41,938 nucleotides of DNA from Prosthecobacter sp. (GTDB lineage Bacteria; Verrucomicrobiota; Verrucomicrobiia; Verrucomicrobiales; Verrucomicrobiaceae): contig JAIPJY010000058.1 in the NCBI GenBank assembly GCA_021733925.1, positions 1 through 41,938 on the forward strand. The letters run 5' to 3'. The position numbers were made by a program, and so were the translations under genes. Below, in pieces: positions 31,992-40,356 of the stretch. The notes below the pieces were generated by a model, which had not been told where the DNA came from, did no database searches, and was given only the letters and a program-made list of their open reading frames with translations. Each line of letters begins with the position of its first letter. Positions within the stretch are counted from its first letter, which is position 1.

Positions 31992-32681
31992 ATGTCCTCC
32001 CATGAGCTTAGCCGACCAACTGAGGGAGTCCCGCTCCAAGCACACGTTGAAGAATTACGCCGCCGCTGTGAAGCAGTTGCGCGTGTTCAAGGCGGTTCTA
32101 CCCATTACCTCGAAGAAATTCGAATCTTCCGAGATTACACGCGTGAAAGAGGACTTTTCCTGCAAGGAACAATCGAGGCACTGAGCCGCCCACCCGATGA
32201 TGAGGGGAATGAACATCAAGTTTGGTTCCAGCAGGAGACTAACACCTACTTGAAAGTAACCTGGCCTGATTTCTTCGGCATGCTTGTGATGTATCGAATG
32301 GACGAGGAAGAGCGTGCCTCACCGATTGCCTATCTGGAGCGCTGGCAGCTTCACAACGAACTGTTTGGCGACAATGTGGAGTTTCTTGGAGTGTTGGAGG
32401 ACCATGGAGTGTTTCGAATGGTCATCCAGCAGAAGGCCATTGAGGGCAAGCCTGCCACCTTGCATGAGATCAATCACTTTTTCACTCACAGCGGCTGGAA
32501 GCGCTTCTTCACCCATGATGAAGTGGCCTATTTCGATCCCGAACGCCAGGTGGTGATTTCCGATACGCACCGGGGAAACATCATTCTGATGGCCGACGGC
32601 CTGCTGGCGCCCATCGATCTGCGAGTTCAACCACTTAGCGGTGCCCTGCTGGATTACGTGGTGAAAGCCTGCCGCGACTGA
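31992..32681 (+). CDS. Kinase-like protein resembling polyvalent-protein kinase domains
   Basis: 229 residues. An N-terminal helical part of about 55 residues leads to a domain starting NEHQVWFQQETNTYLKVTWPDFFG (beta strands with a possible ATP-site Lys in LKVT). The end reads VVISDTHRGNIILMADGLLAPIDLRV. The H-x-x-N spacing followed by I-D resembles the catalytic loop and metal-binding Asp of the compact Ser/Thr/Tyr kinase-like domain in phage and conjugative polyvalent proteins. Such domains usually sit inside giant proteins of mobile elements; here it stands alone among housekeeping genes. A second frame from ATG 32002 is open to 32184 but ends without domain features. The assignment is moderate. 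Confidence 0.65.
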   Translation: MSSHELSRPTEGVPLQAHVEELRRRCEAVARVQGGSTHYLEEIRIFRDYTRERGLFLQGTIEALSRPPDDEGNEHQVWFQQETNTYLKVTWPDFFGMLVMYRMDEEERASPIAYLERWQLHNELFGDNVEFLGVLEDHGVFRMVIQQKAIEGKPATLHEINHFFTHSGWKRFFTHDEVAYFDPERQVVISDTHRGNIILMADGLLAPIDLRVQPLSGALLDYVVKACRD

Positions 32682-32729
32682 TCACAGGCAACCGTCAACT
32701 CTACCTCCCCCTTTCTCCCTTCCCTTCTC

Positions 32730-33194
32730 ATGCTCTTCGGCATCGCCCTCGGCTCCAATCTGGGTGATCGCGCTGTGAACATTCAGCGGGGTGTTGAGAT
32801 GCTCATGGAACGCGTGCCGGGCATCCGGCTCAATGGCCGTGCGCGGGTGTATGAGACGGAGCCGGTGGATTGTGCGCCGGGGACGCAGGCGTTTTTGAAC
32901 ACGGTCATTGAAGTCGCGGCTGACTGCCTGCCGCATGAGTTGCATGCGCATCTCAAGGCCATCGAGCAGGCGCTGGGGCGGCCGGAGCAGCGGGAGAGGA
33001 ACTCGCCGCGCACGCTGGATCTGGATCTGCTGTATGCGGATGATGTGGTGAGCGATGACCCGGTGCTGACGCTGCCGCATCCGCGCATGCACCTGCGGCG
33101 CTTTGTGCTGGAGCCGCTGGCGGATATTCGGCCTGAGCTGGTGCTGCCGGGGCAGAAGTCGTCGGTGGCGGAGCTGTTGGCGGGATTGGAGTAA
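32730..33194 (+). CDS. folK: 2-amino-4-hydroxy-6-hydroxymethyldihydropteridine pyrophosphokinase
   Basis: 154 residues, typical HPPK. Transfers pyrophosphate from ATP to the pterin in folate synthesis. Motifs: ALGSNLGDRAVNIQRGVEML at the start, YETEPVD, the metal- and ATP-binding PRTLDLDLLYADD, and LPHPRMHLRRFVLEPL. It lies 48 bp after the kinase-like gene. A short hairpin repeat follows before the next gene. The usual partner folP/folB is not in the window. Confidence 0.95.
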   Translation: MLFGIALGSNLGDRAVNIQRGVEMLMERVPGIRLNGRARVYETEPVDCAPGTQAFLNTVIEVAADCLPHELHAHLKAIEQALGRPEQRERNSPRTLDLDLLYADDVVSDDPVLTLPHPRMHLRRFVLEPLADIRPELVLPGQKSSVAELLAGLE

Positions 33195-33236
33195 GGCGGG
33201 GATTTTTTACGCTAGGAGGTCTGGGGGCACCAGAAT

Positions 33237-33260
33237 TGCAGGCAGGAGTGCCTGCATCAC
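33237..33260. repeat. Short hairpin repeat, family GGCAGGAGTGCC, copy 2
   Basis: TGCAGGCA-GGAG-TGCCTGCA (8-bp stem, loop GGAG, 33237-33256) followed by TCAC. Same family as 1760-1780. It lies between folK and the next gene; without a T-run it is not a classical terminator. Confidence 0.65.
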
Positions 33261-33312
33261 TTCGCGGATTCTGCGTGGCATGACGCTAAATCTTGCTATG
33301 GAGTGATGTCCC

Positions 33313-34071
33313 ATGACTGATGCCCAACCCATCTCTGCTAATCCTGGACGCTGGATTCGATTCGCGCTCGTCATGCTGCCTGTCGGCACGATTTTGCTGG
33401 GGATTGCTTCGTTTGGCATCTGGCAATGGAAGAAGGACCAGGCGGCTGATCGTTCGTTTAAGTATGCGCTGGCGCTGCGGCGGCAGATCAGCCCGGAAGG
33501 CATTGAACGGTATGCGGGGATCGTGCGGACGGCTTTGGGCAAAGTGGATCGTGATCTGAGCATCCCGGGTTATCTTGAGTCCACGATGGGCGCGGAGAAC
33601 ATGGGCTACACGGTGCGACGTGAGCGCTTTGGAGCAGAGCTGTCGAATGTGGACGCTGAACTGACGGGCACCAAGCGCCCGCTGGAAATCGTGATGGTCC
33701 TGGCTCTCTACGGAGGTCAGGCGGATCAGCAGGAAGGCACGGCGCAAGCCATCGCCGAATCGTTGTCTGTGGCGCATGAACTAACGGGCGAAAAGGTGGT
33801 GCGTTCATTGCGTTTTGCCTTCATCCCCGATACTCCGCAGGCGCTGAAGCAGTTGAAGGATGGACTGCAGCGTGATGGCGAGCGGCTGATGCATCTGCTG
33901 GTGCTTGGCGGGCCTGAAGTTGCTAGCATTGAGGGCATCTCCACGGCTCTGGACACGACGGCCAAAGGCACGCGGGTCTTGTCTCTGCCTGCCACAAAGA
34001 CGACGCAGGAAACCTTGCAGTCGGCCCATCAACTCAAAGGCATGCTGCTGGAAGCAGCGGAAGTCCCATGA
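33313..34071 (+). CDS. Hypothetical membrane-anchored protein, 252 residues
   Basis: Not firmly recognised. One N-terminal membrane segment (WIRFALVMLPVGTILLGIASFGIW) precedes a soluble, probably periplasmic domain. The domain contains LGKVDRDLSIPGYLESTMGAENMGYTV, KRPLEIVMVLALYGG and LRFAFIPDTPQALKQLKDGLQ, spread across an alpha/beta fold. The order recalls M28-type aminopeptidase domains, but the metal-binding His and Asp residues are not evident, so it may be an inactive relative. Its TGA overlaps the ATG of the next gene (ATGA), so it is co-translated with the NAD(P)H-hydrate repair enzyme. Confidence 0.75.
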   Translation: MTDAQPISANPGRWIRFALVMLPVGTILLGIASFGIWQWKKDQAADRSFKYALALRRQISPEGIERYAGIVRTALGKVDRDLSIPGYLESTMGAENMGYTVRRERFGAELSNVDAELTGTKRPLEIVMVLALYGGQADQQEGTAQAIAESLSVAHELTGEKVVRSLRFAFIPDTPQALKQLKDGLQRDGERLMHLLVLGGPEVASIEGISTALDTTAKGTRVLSLPATKTTQETLQSAHQLKGMLLEAAEVP

Positions 34072-35573
34072 TCGTCACCTGTCGGCAGATGCAGCAGTGC
34101 GAGGAGGCAGCCTTCGCACGCGGTGTGAGCGCGGCGGCTTTGATGGAGGAGGCGGGGCGCGGCATCGCGGATGTGGTGCGACAGTTTGCGCCAAGAGCGG
34201 GCTCGCTGGTGCTGTTTCTCGGCAAAGGGAACAACGCGGGTGATGCACTCGTTGCGGCGCGTGAACTGGTTGCTGATGGGTGGAAGTTGTATGCGCGGCT
34301 GAGTGGTGAGCCTGCTGAGATGAAGGCACTGCCGCGCGCGCATCTGAGCGTGCTGGGCAGTCATGTGCGCATCCTGGAGGAAGCCACGGCGTTTGATTTT
34401 CCTGCGGGGCCGATTGTGAGTTTGGATGGACTGCTTGGCATTGGTGCCAAGGGGCCAATGAGGCCGGAGTTGCAGGTGCTGGCGAGGGAAATGAATGCGC
34501 TGCGTACGCAGCGGCATGCGCTGACGATTGCGATGGATATTCCTTCTGGTCTCGATGGTGATCATGGTGATGCGTGTGAGGACGCGGTGGAAGCGGATGT
34601 GACCGCTGTGGTGGCGCAGATCAAGGCGGGGCTGCTGGAAGATGGTGCTGATCATTACGTGGGCCGCATCGCGCTGGTGCCGCTGCAGGCTTTGTCGCAG
34701 ACTGATGGCGATGCGAAGGCGGAGGTGCTGACATCCCGGCTGCTGCGCTCCTGGCTGCCGCGCCGTGCCAATGACATGCACAAGGGAGATGCGGGGCGCG
34801 TGGGCATTCTGGCCGGTTCTCCGGGATTTCTTGGGGCGGCGGAACTGGCCTGTCGTGGTGCCATTCGTGCCGGTGCGGGACTCGTCACGCTGCTGGTGAA
34901 GGAGGATGTGTATCCACTCATCGCGCAGCGCCTGCCTGCGGAGGTGATGGTGAAGGCTGTGGACGATTATCGCGATGTGCTGGAGATGCGCTTCGATTCG
35001 CTGGCCATCGGGCCGGGGCTGGGCTTTGCGCATGAGAAGGAAGTTCTCGAAGTGCTCAAGAGGACCAAGACTCCCACTGTCGTGGATGCCGACGCGCTGA
35101 CAATGCTGGCGAAGCACCCCGAAGTGATGGATGCCTTGGGCAAGCTGCCACGCCTCATGACGCCGCATCCCGGGGAGATGGACCGACTGCTGCGCAACTT
35201 CCCCGGCTGGCATGGCATGGGGCGTCGCAAGCTCGTTGAAGCTCTGACAGAATCCGCGCCGGGGCGCACGCTGCTGCTCAAAGGGACGCGGACGGTGATC
35301 GCCACGCACGGTCAGCCGACTTTGTTTAACAGCACGGGCAACGCTGGCATGGCCAGTGGTGGCATGGGCGATGTTTTATCTGGGGTGTGCGCGACCTTTG
35401 CCGCGCAGCATCTGACGCTGCATCAGGCGGCGGGTTTGGGGGCTTGGGTGTGCGGGCGGGCGGCGGAGCGGTTTGTCATTCAGGAGCGCTCGGCGATGGA
35501 AGCTGTGGGCGCGAGTGATGTCACGGCGCATCTGGGTGGTGCGCTGCTGGATTTGAAGGAAGGGCGGTTTTAG
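34068..35573 (+). CDS. nnrD/nnrE: Bifunctional NAD(P)H-hydrate epimerase / ADP-dependent dehydratase
   Basis: 501 residues, the usual fused size. It repairs damaged NADHX/NADPHX. The N-terminal epimerase (YjeF-N) half shows LMEEAGRGIADV, LVLFLGKGNNAGDALVAARE and MDIPSGLDGDHG. The C-terminal dehydratase half (ribokinase-like, from about 225) shows KGDAGRVGILAGSPGFLGAAELA and RAGAGLVTLLV. It continues with LAIGPGLGF, VDADALTML, MTPHPGEMDRLL and NAGMASGGMGDVLSGV, the last with the catalytic Asp. Translationally coupled to the preceding unknown gene. Confidence 0.95.
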   Translation: MIVTCRQMQQCEEAAFARGVSAAALMEEAGRGIADVVRQFAPRAGSLVLFLGKGNNAGDALVAARELVADGWKLYARLSGEPAEMKALPRAHLSVLGSHVRILEEATAFDFPAGPIVSLDGLLGIGAKGPMRPELQVLAREMNALRTQRHALTIAMDIPSGLDGDHGDACEDAVEADVTAVVAQIKAGLLEDGADHYVGRIALVPLQALSQTDGDAKAEVLTSRLLRSWLPRRANDMHKGDAGRVGILAGSPGFLGAAELACRGAIRAGAGLVTLLVKEDVYPLIAQRLPAEVMVKAVDDYRDVLEMRFDSLAIGPGLGFAHEKEVLEVLKRTKTPTVVDADALTMLAKHPEVMDALGKLPRLMTPHPGEMDRLLRNFPGWHGMGRRKLVEALTESAPGRTLLLKGTRTVIATHGQPTLFNSTGNAGMASGGMGDVLSGVCATFAAQHLTLHQAAGLGAWVCGRAAERFVIQERSAMEAVGASDVTAHLGGALLDLKEGRF

Positions 35574-35591
35574 CTGGGCTGCTCGCGCTGT

Positions 35592-35627
35592 CCGGAACCG
35601 GCTGAAGCCGGGACTACAATACGAAGA
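35592..35627. repeat. Hairpin repeat family GGCTGAAGCC-ACTAC, copy 2
   Basis: CCGGC-TGAA-GCCGG (35598-35611) followed by GACTACAATACGAAGA. Partner of 24755-24791. It sits between the convergent 3' ends of the nnr fusion and the methyltransferase gene, a common place for repeats of this kind. Confidence 0.65.
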
Positions 35628-35634
35628 GGCTTAC

Positions 35635-36309
35635 CTACTTCACTGCTTCATACAGTGATGCGATGCCGAGGGTGAGCTGGCGGGAGGTGGCGCTGCTGAA
35701 ACCGTTGGAGCAGATCAGGGATTCCATGTCGCGGCCGGAGGGGAAGCGTTCGATGGAGCCGCAGAGGTAAACGTAGGCTTCGCGTTTGCCGGTGATCCAG
35801 CCGGCGATGCGGGTCATGATCTGCTTGAGATAGAAGAGGTACAACTGGCGGATGCCGGGAATGCGGGGGATGGAAAAATCGAGGACGAACAATCGGCCAC
35901 CGGGGCGCAGCACGCGGTTCATTTCCTGCAGGGCGGCGGGCCAGGAGGCCATGTTGCGCAGACCGAAGGCGACGGTGAGGACATCGAAGACGCCGTCCTG
36001 AAAGGGCAGCGCGAGGCCGTCTGCGGCGATGAGGCTGCGAAGCTGGCGTTTCTGTGCCTCGCGCATCATGGGTACGGAAAAATCGGCACCCAAGACTTTG
36101 GCCTGCGGACAGGCGGACTGGATGGCCTGGGCGAGATCCCCGCTGCCGGTGGCGAGGTCGAGCACACGCTGTGGATTCAGCTCAGCGATGCGTTTGGCGG
36201 TGGTGCGGCGCCAGAGGCAGTCGATGCCGAGACTGAGGACGTGATTTGCCAGCACATAACGCGATGCGATTCCCGCAAATGCCTGCCTCACGAATCCTGC
36301 GTCTTGCAT
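35635..36309 (-). CDS. ubiE: UbiE/COQ5-type demethylmenaquinone methyltransferase
   Basis: 224-residue SAM-dependent C-methyltransferase, normal length. It makes menaquinone from demethylmenaquinone (or acts in ubiquinone synthesis). Motifs: IASRYVLANHVLSLGID near the N-terminus, SAM motif I VLDLATGSGDLAQAI, motif with VLTVAFGLRNMASWP, and MNRVLRPGGRLFVLDFSIP, followed by the family's LYLFYLKQIMTRIAGWITG. Menaquinone is the probable product in this phylum. Start ATG 36309 (MQDAGFVRQAF). The tRNA-Leu gene lies 51 bp upstream on the same strand. Confidence 0.93.
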   Translation of the reverse strand: MQDAGFVRQAFAGIASRYVLANHVLSLGIDCLWRRTTAKRIAELNPQRVLDLATGSGDLAQAIQSACPQAKVLGADFSVPMMREAQKRQLRSLIAADGLALPFQDGVFDVLTVAFGLRNMASWPAALQEMNRVLRPGGRLFVLDFSIPRIPGIRQLYLFYLKQIMTRIAGWITGKREAYVYLCGSIERFPSGRDMESLICSNGFSSATSRQLTLGIASLYEAVK

Positions 36310-36360
36310 GTCACTTTCTGTGTTAACCGGTTACCCTGAGGCGGCACTGTTGCCGCTGGA

Positions 36361-36445
36361 TGGTGCTCACGACTGGACTCGAACCAGCACAATGTTACTT
36401 ACTAGAACCTGAATCTAGCGCGTCTACCAATTCCGCCACGTGAGC
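36361..36445 (-). tRNA. tRNA-Leu (anticodon CAG)
   Basis: Minus-strand class II tRNA of 85 nt including encoded CCA. Acceptor GCTCACG pairs with CGTGAGC. The D-arm region is GGCGGAATTGGTAGACGCGC, typical of leucine tRNAs. Anticodon stem CTAGA/TCTAG encloses TTCAGGT, anticodon CAG. A long variable arm (AGTAAGTAACATTGTG-type) and GGTTCGAGTCC follow. It reads CUG, a frequent codon in this GC-rich genome. Confidence 0.95.
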
Positions 36446-36554
36446 AAAGGAGTCGGGTTAACCGGGTCGAGAGTTTTGACCAAGCCCAAGAATACTCAAG
36501 CGGGAAAATGACTTTCTTCTGGCGACATGACGGGCTTCGGGTTAGGCGCGTGGT

Positions 36555-37442
36555 ATGTCCTTTCGTCTTGAGATGCTGCAAGTGGCCCGGCTGGCTCCGA
36601 AACTCCTCGGAGAGTCTGCGGAGCTGGTGGAAGCTTTTTTGCGTTCACGCCTGTCTGCTGAAGGCGGCTTCCTGGATCGCAATGACAAGCCGGATCTTTA
36701 TTACACGGTGTTTGGGCTGGAGGGATTGCAGGCGCTGTCCGTGGATGCCAGTACGATTCCCGATGTGCGGCCATGGCTGAAGCAGTTTGGCGATGGAGAG
36801 CGACAGGACTTTGTACACCTCTGCTGTCTGGCGCGCTGCTGGGCGAATGCTGGCCTGCAGGATTTCCCCGATACAGCGCGTGAGGCGCTGGCGGCACGCA
36901 TCGAGGCCTTTCGCTGTGCGGACGGTGGCTATCATCAGGCACCCAAGCGTGCGAAGGGCAGTGCTTATGGCTGTTTGCTGGCCTGGGGGGCGTATCAGGA
37001 TCTCGGTGGCATACCGCCTGAGCCCTGGCGGCTGGTGGAATGCATGGGCGGGCTGCGCACGAAGGATGGTGCGTGGTCCAATGAGCCCAACATTCCCGTG
37101 GGCTCCACGACGGCAACGGCGGCGATGGTGGCGCTGCACCGTCATATGGATATCGCCCCGCCTGCTGAAGCGGTGGACTGGCTGATGCGTCAATGTTTGC
37201 CCGCAGGTGGGTTTCTTGCGTTGCCTGCGGCTCCCCTGCCCGACTTGCTTTCGACCGCTGTGGCCTTGCACGCACTGGATGCGGTGCAGGCGGATTTTTC
37301 GCGGCTCAAGGAGCCTTGCCTGGATTTTGTTGATTCACTGTGGAGTGCGACGGGCGGGTTTCATGGGAACTGGACGGATGATGTGCTGGACTGCGAGTAC
37401 ACGTACTATGGCATGCTGGCTCTGGGGCATTTGTCGCTGTGA
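36555..37442 (+). CDS. Prenyltransferase/squalene-oxidase repeat protein
   Basis: 295 residues, built of alpha-alpha barrel repeats with the QW/GG signatures of protein prenyltransferase beta subunits and terpene cyclases. Units include FLRSRLSAEGGFLDRNDKPDLYYTVFGLEGL, RCADGGYHQAPKRAKGSAYGC, RTKDGAWSNEPNIPVGSTTATAAM, LPAGGFLALPAAPLPDLLSTAVAL, and SLWSATGGFHGNWTDDVLDCEYTYYGMLAL. The last has the Asp-x-Glu-Tyr-Thr-Tyr-Tyr-Gly arrangement where protein prenyltransferases carry zinc ligands. Bacteria of the PVC group encode such proteins with unknown substrates. No terpene genes are adjacent. Confidence 0.82.
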   Translation: MSFRLEMLQVARLAPKLLGESAELVEAFLRSRLSAEGGFLDRNDKPDLYYTVFGLEGLQALSVDASTIPDVRPWLKQFGDGERQDFVHLCCLARCWANAGLQDFPDTAREALAARIEAFRCADGGYHQAPKRAKGSAYGCLLAWGAYQDLGGIPPEPWRLVECMGGLRTKDGAWSNEPNIPVGSTTATAAMVALHRHMDIAPPAEAVDWLMRQCLPAGGFLALPAAPLPDLLSTAVALHALDAVQADFSRLKEPCLDFVDSLWSATGGFHGNWTDDVLDCEYTYYGMLALGHLSL

Positions 37443-37590
37443 AGGGGAAGTGAAAATGAAAGCGGGAGTGAGAGCCGGAGGTGGCCCCTCACCCCGAGGA
37501 GGAATCCTTGATGCAACGTATATCAGGGGCGGGGAGAGGGAGATCCGCATTATCTCCGACTTCAGCGACCTCAGCCCGCAGGCACAAAAA

Positions 37591-37615
37591 ACCCGGACAT
37601 TGCTGTCCGGGTTTT
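37591..37615. terminator. Bidirectional rho-independent terminator
   Basis: Stem ACCCGGACA/TGTCCGGGT (nine pairs) with loop TTGC. It is followed by TTTTC on the plus strand and by a run of six T on the minus strand (AAAAAA at 37585-37590). It serves the minus-strand DUF1501 gene and could also end plus-strand transcription from the prenyltransferase-like gene. Confidence 0.85.
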
Positions 37616-37640
37616 CTGAATGATTTGCTGGGGCGTCGAG

Positions 37641-38975
37641 TTACGCGAGGGCTTCCGTGAGGACGCGACCGCCATTGACGATGTCGATCGGACGACCGCC
37701 GTCGGCCATGATGCGCTTCTCGCTGTTGATGCCGAGGAGGCGATACATGGTCTTGGCAAGATCTTCAGGACCCACCGCGTCGCGGTCGGGTTCGCCACCG
37801 AGGGCATCGGAGGCACCGTGGATATAGCCTTCTTTGAAACCGCCACCGGCCATGGCGACGGAGAACACGCGTGGCCAATGGTCACGACCATTGGTGCCGT
37901 TGATCTTGGGGGTGCGGCCGAATTCGGAGCTGACCATGACGAGCGTGCGCTTGAGCATGCCGCGATCAGAAAGGTCGGTGATGAGGCGGGCGAAGGCCTG
38001 ATCGAAGTTTGGAGCCTGACCGTCGAAAGCACCTTTGATGTTGGAGTGGTGATCCCAGCCGCCGTAGTTGACGGACACCATGCGGACGCCGGACTCAACG
38101 AGACGGCGGGCCAGCAGGAAGCGCTGACCGGCGGTGTTGCGGCCGTATTCGTCACGCAGCTTGTCGGTTTCCTTGGTGAGGTCGAAGGCTTCACGGGCTT
38201 TCTGGCTGCTGATCAGACCATAAGCGGCTTGATAGAAGCTGTCCATGGCGCTGATGGAGTCGGCTTTTTCCACGGCTTTGAAATGTTCGTCCACGGTGCC
38301 CAGCAGGTTGCGGCGGCGGTCGAAACGCTTCTCATCCACATCTTTCGGAGTGAGCAGGTCGCGCACGGTGAAGCCTTTGTCAGCAGGGTCGCTGCCGAGT
38401 GCAAAGGGGCCGAAGGCGCTGCTCATGTAGCCAGTGCCTTGTTCAGGAGCGACCATGTTTGGCACCACCACATAGGGAGGCAGATTGTTGCGGCTGCCCT
38501 GTTCGTGGGAAATGACGGAACCGAAGCTGGGGAACTTGATCGCCGGGCTAGGACGGTAGCCGGTGAACATGTTGTGCGTGCCACGCTCATGGGCGGCTTC
38601 ACCGTGGGTCATCGAGCGGATGACGGTGAGCTTGTTCATGATCTTGGCGATGTTCGCAAACTTCTCACCAACGTATTCGCCGGGGATGGAAGTTTTGATC
38701 GGGGTGAAAGGGCCGCGATAGTCAGGTGAGGCAAAGGGCTTCGGATCCCAGGACTCATGCTGTGCCATGCCACCCGGAAGGTAGATGTGAATGATCGAGT
38801 CAGCGACAGGCTTGAAGGTTTCCACTTCAGGCATGACCTGAGCGGCTTGCAGGCGCAGCATCTCAGGCAATGTCAGGCCGAGACCGCCGAGCATGCCAAC
38901 GTAGAGGAAATCACGACGGCTGGCTCCGGAGCGCAGATCAAGGTGATTGCCTTGGCAGAGAGAGTGCATTTTCAT
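37641..38975 (-). CDS. DUF1501 domain-containing protein (Tat-exported sulfatase-like)
   Basis: 444 residues. The N-terminus carries a twin-arginine signal (SGASRRDFLYVGMLGGLGLTLP). The domain is related to alkaline phosphatase/sulfatase folds: DSIIHIYLPGGMAQHESWDPKP, GEAAHERGTHNMFTGYRP, SVNYGGWDHHSNIKGAFD and VMVSSEFGRTPKING, which are standard for DUF1501. The family is highly expanded in Planctomycetes and Verrucomicrobiota and is usually paired with DUF1549/DUF1553 cytochrome-like genes. No such partner lies here; the gene stands alone, closed by a strong terminator. Substrate unknown. Confidence 0.92.
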   Translation of the reverse strand: MKMHSLCQGNHLDLRSGASRRDFLYVGMLGGLGLTLPEMLRLQAAQVMPEVETFKPVADSIIHIYLPGGMAQHESWDPKPFASPDYRGPFTPIKTSIPGEYVGEKFANIAKIMNKLTVIRSMTHGEAAHERGTHNMFTGYRPSPAIKFPSFGSVISHEQGSRNNLPPYVVVPNMVAPEQGTGYMSSAFGPFALGSDPADKGFTVRDLLTPKDVDEKRFDRRRNLLGTVDEHFKAVEKADSISAMDSFYQAAYGLISSQKAREAFDLTKETDKLRDEYGRNTAGQRFLLARRLVESGVRMVSVNYGGWDHHSNIKGAFDGQAPNFDQAFARLITDLSDRGMLKRTLVMVSSEFGRTPKINGTNGRDHWPRVFSVAMAGGGFKEGYIHGASDALGGEPDRDAVGPEDLAKTMYRLLGINSEKRIMADGGRPIDIVNGGRVLTEALA

Positions 38976-39078
38976 AAGGGGGGAGGAGTATTGTTACAGG
39001 AATCGAGATGGATTACGGGTCCGCCCGGAGGTTCTTGCATATCTTGCGAAAAATGATGCGAATCCTGGTTTTGAGCCA

Positions 39079-40287
39079 TCAGGGGGTCACCCAGCCAGAC
39101 TGCACGAACTGCTGGATCCAGACCTGAAAATCCACGGGAGCATCCGGGGGGAACTTGAGCCGCAGAATCATTGGCACCGTGGCATCCTCGCTTTGCTGAA
39201 GCTGGAAATCCAGCGCCTTGGCGATGGGGCCGCTCTTATCTGCATAGCCATAGACCACTTTGGCCCCTGGTTCGGAAATGTTGCGCAGGCTGTAGCACTG
39301 GAGCTTGGAGGGATCTCCAAACTGATTTTCAAAATGTCCCGCAGGAGAAACGAGCACCCGAAAGAGGGTGGGGGCGGCCTGTTTCAATTCAAGGAAGTCC
39401 GCCCAGCCCATTTCGCCTGATCCCACGAATGCCTCCCAATCCACACGAGGCCCTGCCGCGGTGTGTTCCACCGTGGCAACGCGCCGGCCACCGCCTTCGA
39501 ACACCACGACATGCTGGCTGAACTTGGGGGAGGTTTCCGTGGCTTCGACGATGGAATCAAACGCCAGCGGGCCATCCGCATTTTTTGAATAGTAGATGCT
39601 CATCAGCGGGGCCACGCGCAGGCGGTCGCGAACCAGCAGGACGCGCTGTTTCCAAGTGGGAGTTTCCAGAAATTTGGCAATCACTTCCTCCGCAGCGGCC
39701 AGCTTTGCCAGATCTCCTCCTGTCACTTTTGGCAGGGCACTGGCGGTTTTGAGGTCCTCGCTTCCGGGTGGACGAAACACCAGATTGCCCGAGTTCACCT
39801 GGGGCAACGGTTCATCAGGCTGCATCAGAGACGTCCCTGGCGGAAACACCAGTTTCCCACCATTCTCCGAGGGCGAATCACCCGCTTTGGCCAATTTGGA
39901 TGCAAGCGTTTCACCTTTCTTTTCCTTTACCGGTGATGGCAACAAGCTCCAGACCACAATCAAGACCACGATGAGGGCCACGGCCCCAGCTCCAAGCATC
40001 AACTTCCGCCGAAACTGCTGGATCTCGGGATCCATGCGCATGCGATCAAAGGCATCCCCAGACAGCGGTTGCGGTTCCTGGAAAACAGCGGGACTCGGAG
40101 CAGGCGTAGTGACCGGCTCATTCTGCGTCATCAGCAAAGCACGACGCTTCGTTTTGGTGGTCTTCTCCGCCATCTGCAGCATCACCATCTGCCCGCACTC
40201 AGGACAGGGGCGTGAGCGCGTCACTGACGAAACCTGGATTTCGACAATTTTTTCGCAGTGAGGGCAAACAAGGGTGGTGGCCGGCAT
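39079..40287 (-). CDS. Zinc-ribbon membrane protein of unknown function
   Basis: 402 residues. An N-terminal zinc ribbon has two CxxC knuckles (VCPHCEKIVE and PCPECGQM). A Pro-rich linker and one membrane segment (LMLGAGAVALIVVLIVVWSLL) follow, then a periplasmic part. The periplasmic part includes FLETPTWKQRVLLVRDRLRV, a tract on GGRRVATVEHTA, and a C-terminal ALDFQLQQSEDATVPMILRLKF. This arrangement is common for verrucomicrobial hypothetical proteins. The zinc ribbon on the cytoplasmic side suggests contact with RNA, DNA or another protein. It lies 103 bp upstream of the DUF1501 gene on the same strand. Confidence 0.8.
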   Translation of the reverse strand: MPATTLVCPHCEKIVEIQVSSVTRSRPCPECGQMVMLQMAEKTTKTKRRALLMTQNEPVTTPAPSPAVFQEPQPLSGDAFDRMRMDPEIQQFRRKLMLGAGAVALIVVLIVVWSLLPSPVKEKKGETLASKLAKAGDSPSENGGKLVFPPGTSLMQPDEPLPQVNSGNLVFRPPGSEDLKTASALPKVTGGDLAKLAAAEEVIAKFLETPTWKQRVLLVRDRLRVAPLMSIYYSKNADGPLAFDSIVEATETSPKFSQHVVVFEGGGRRVATVEHTAAGPRVDWEAFVGSGEMGWADFLELKQAAPTLFRVLVSPAGHFENQFGDPSKLQCYSLRNISEPGAKVVYGYADKSGPIAKALDFQLQQSEDATVPMILRLKFPPDAPVDFQVWIQQFVQSGWVTP

Positions 40288-40356
40288 TCGTGGCTAGACG
40301 TTGATGAAGGGTAACCACATTGGCTGCTGGAATGAAGCGCCGCAACTTGTGGTTGT

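Noticed and set aside
32002-32184. Alternative frame starting MSLADQLRESRSKH in front of the kinase-like gene
   Set aside because: It is open and looks fair for about 50 codons but stops at 32184, while the chosen frame continues into a domain with recognisable motifs.
34029-35309. 426-codon minus-strand open frame
   Set aside because: Antisense to the nnr fusion, whose motifs are complete; translation is His/Gln/Arg-rich noise.
36322-36465. Short words GTTAACCGG on both sides of tRNA-Leu, possible att sites
   Set aside because: Only nine bases, palindromic in itself, not part of the tRNA 3' end, and no integrase or foreign gene block is present.
37450-37560. CCCCTCACCCC / GGGGAGAGGG words as a structured element
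   Set aside because: The complementary words are far apart with mismatches, and the only strong structure here is the terminator at 37591-37615.
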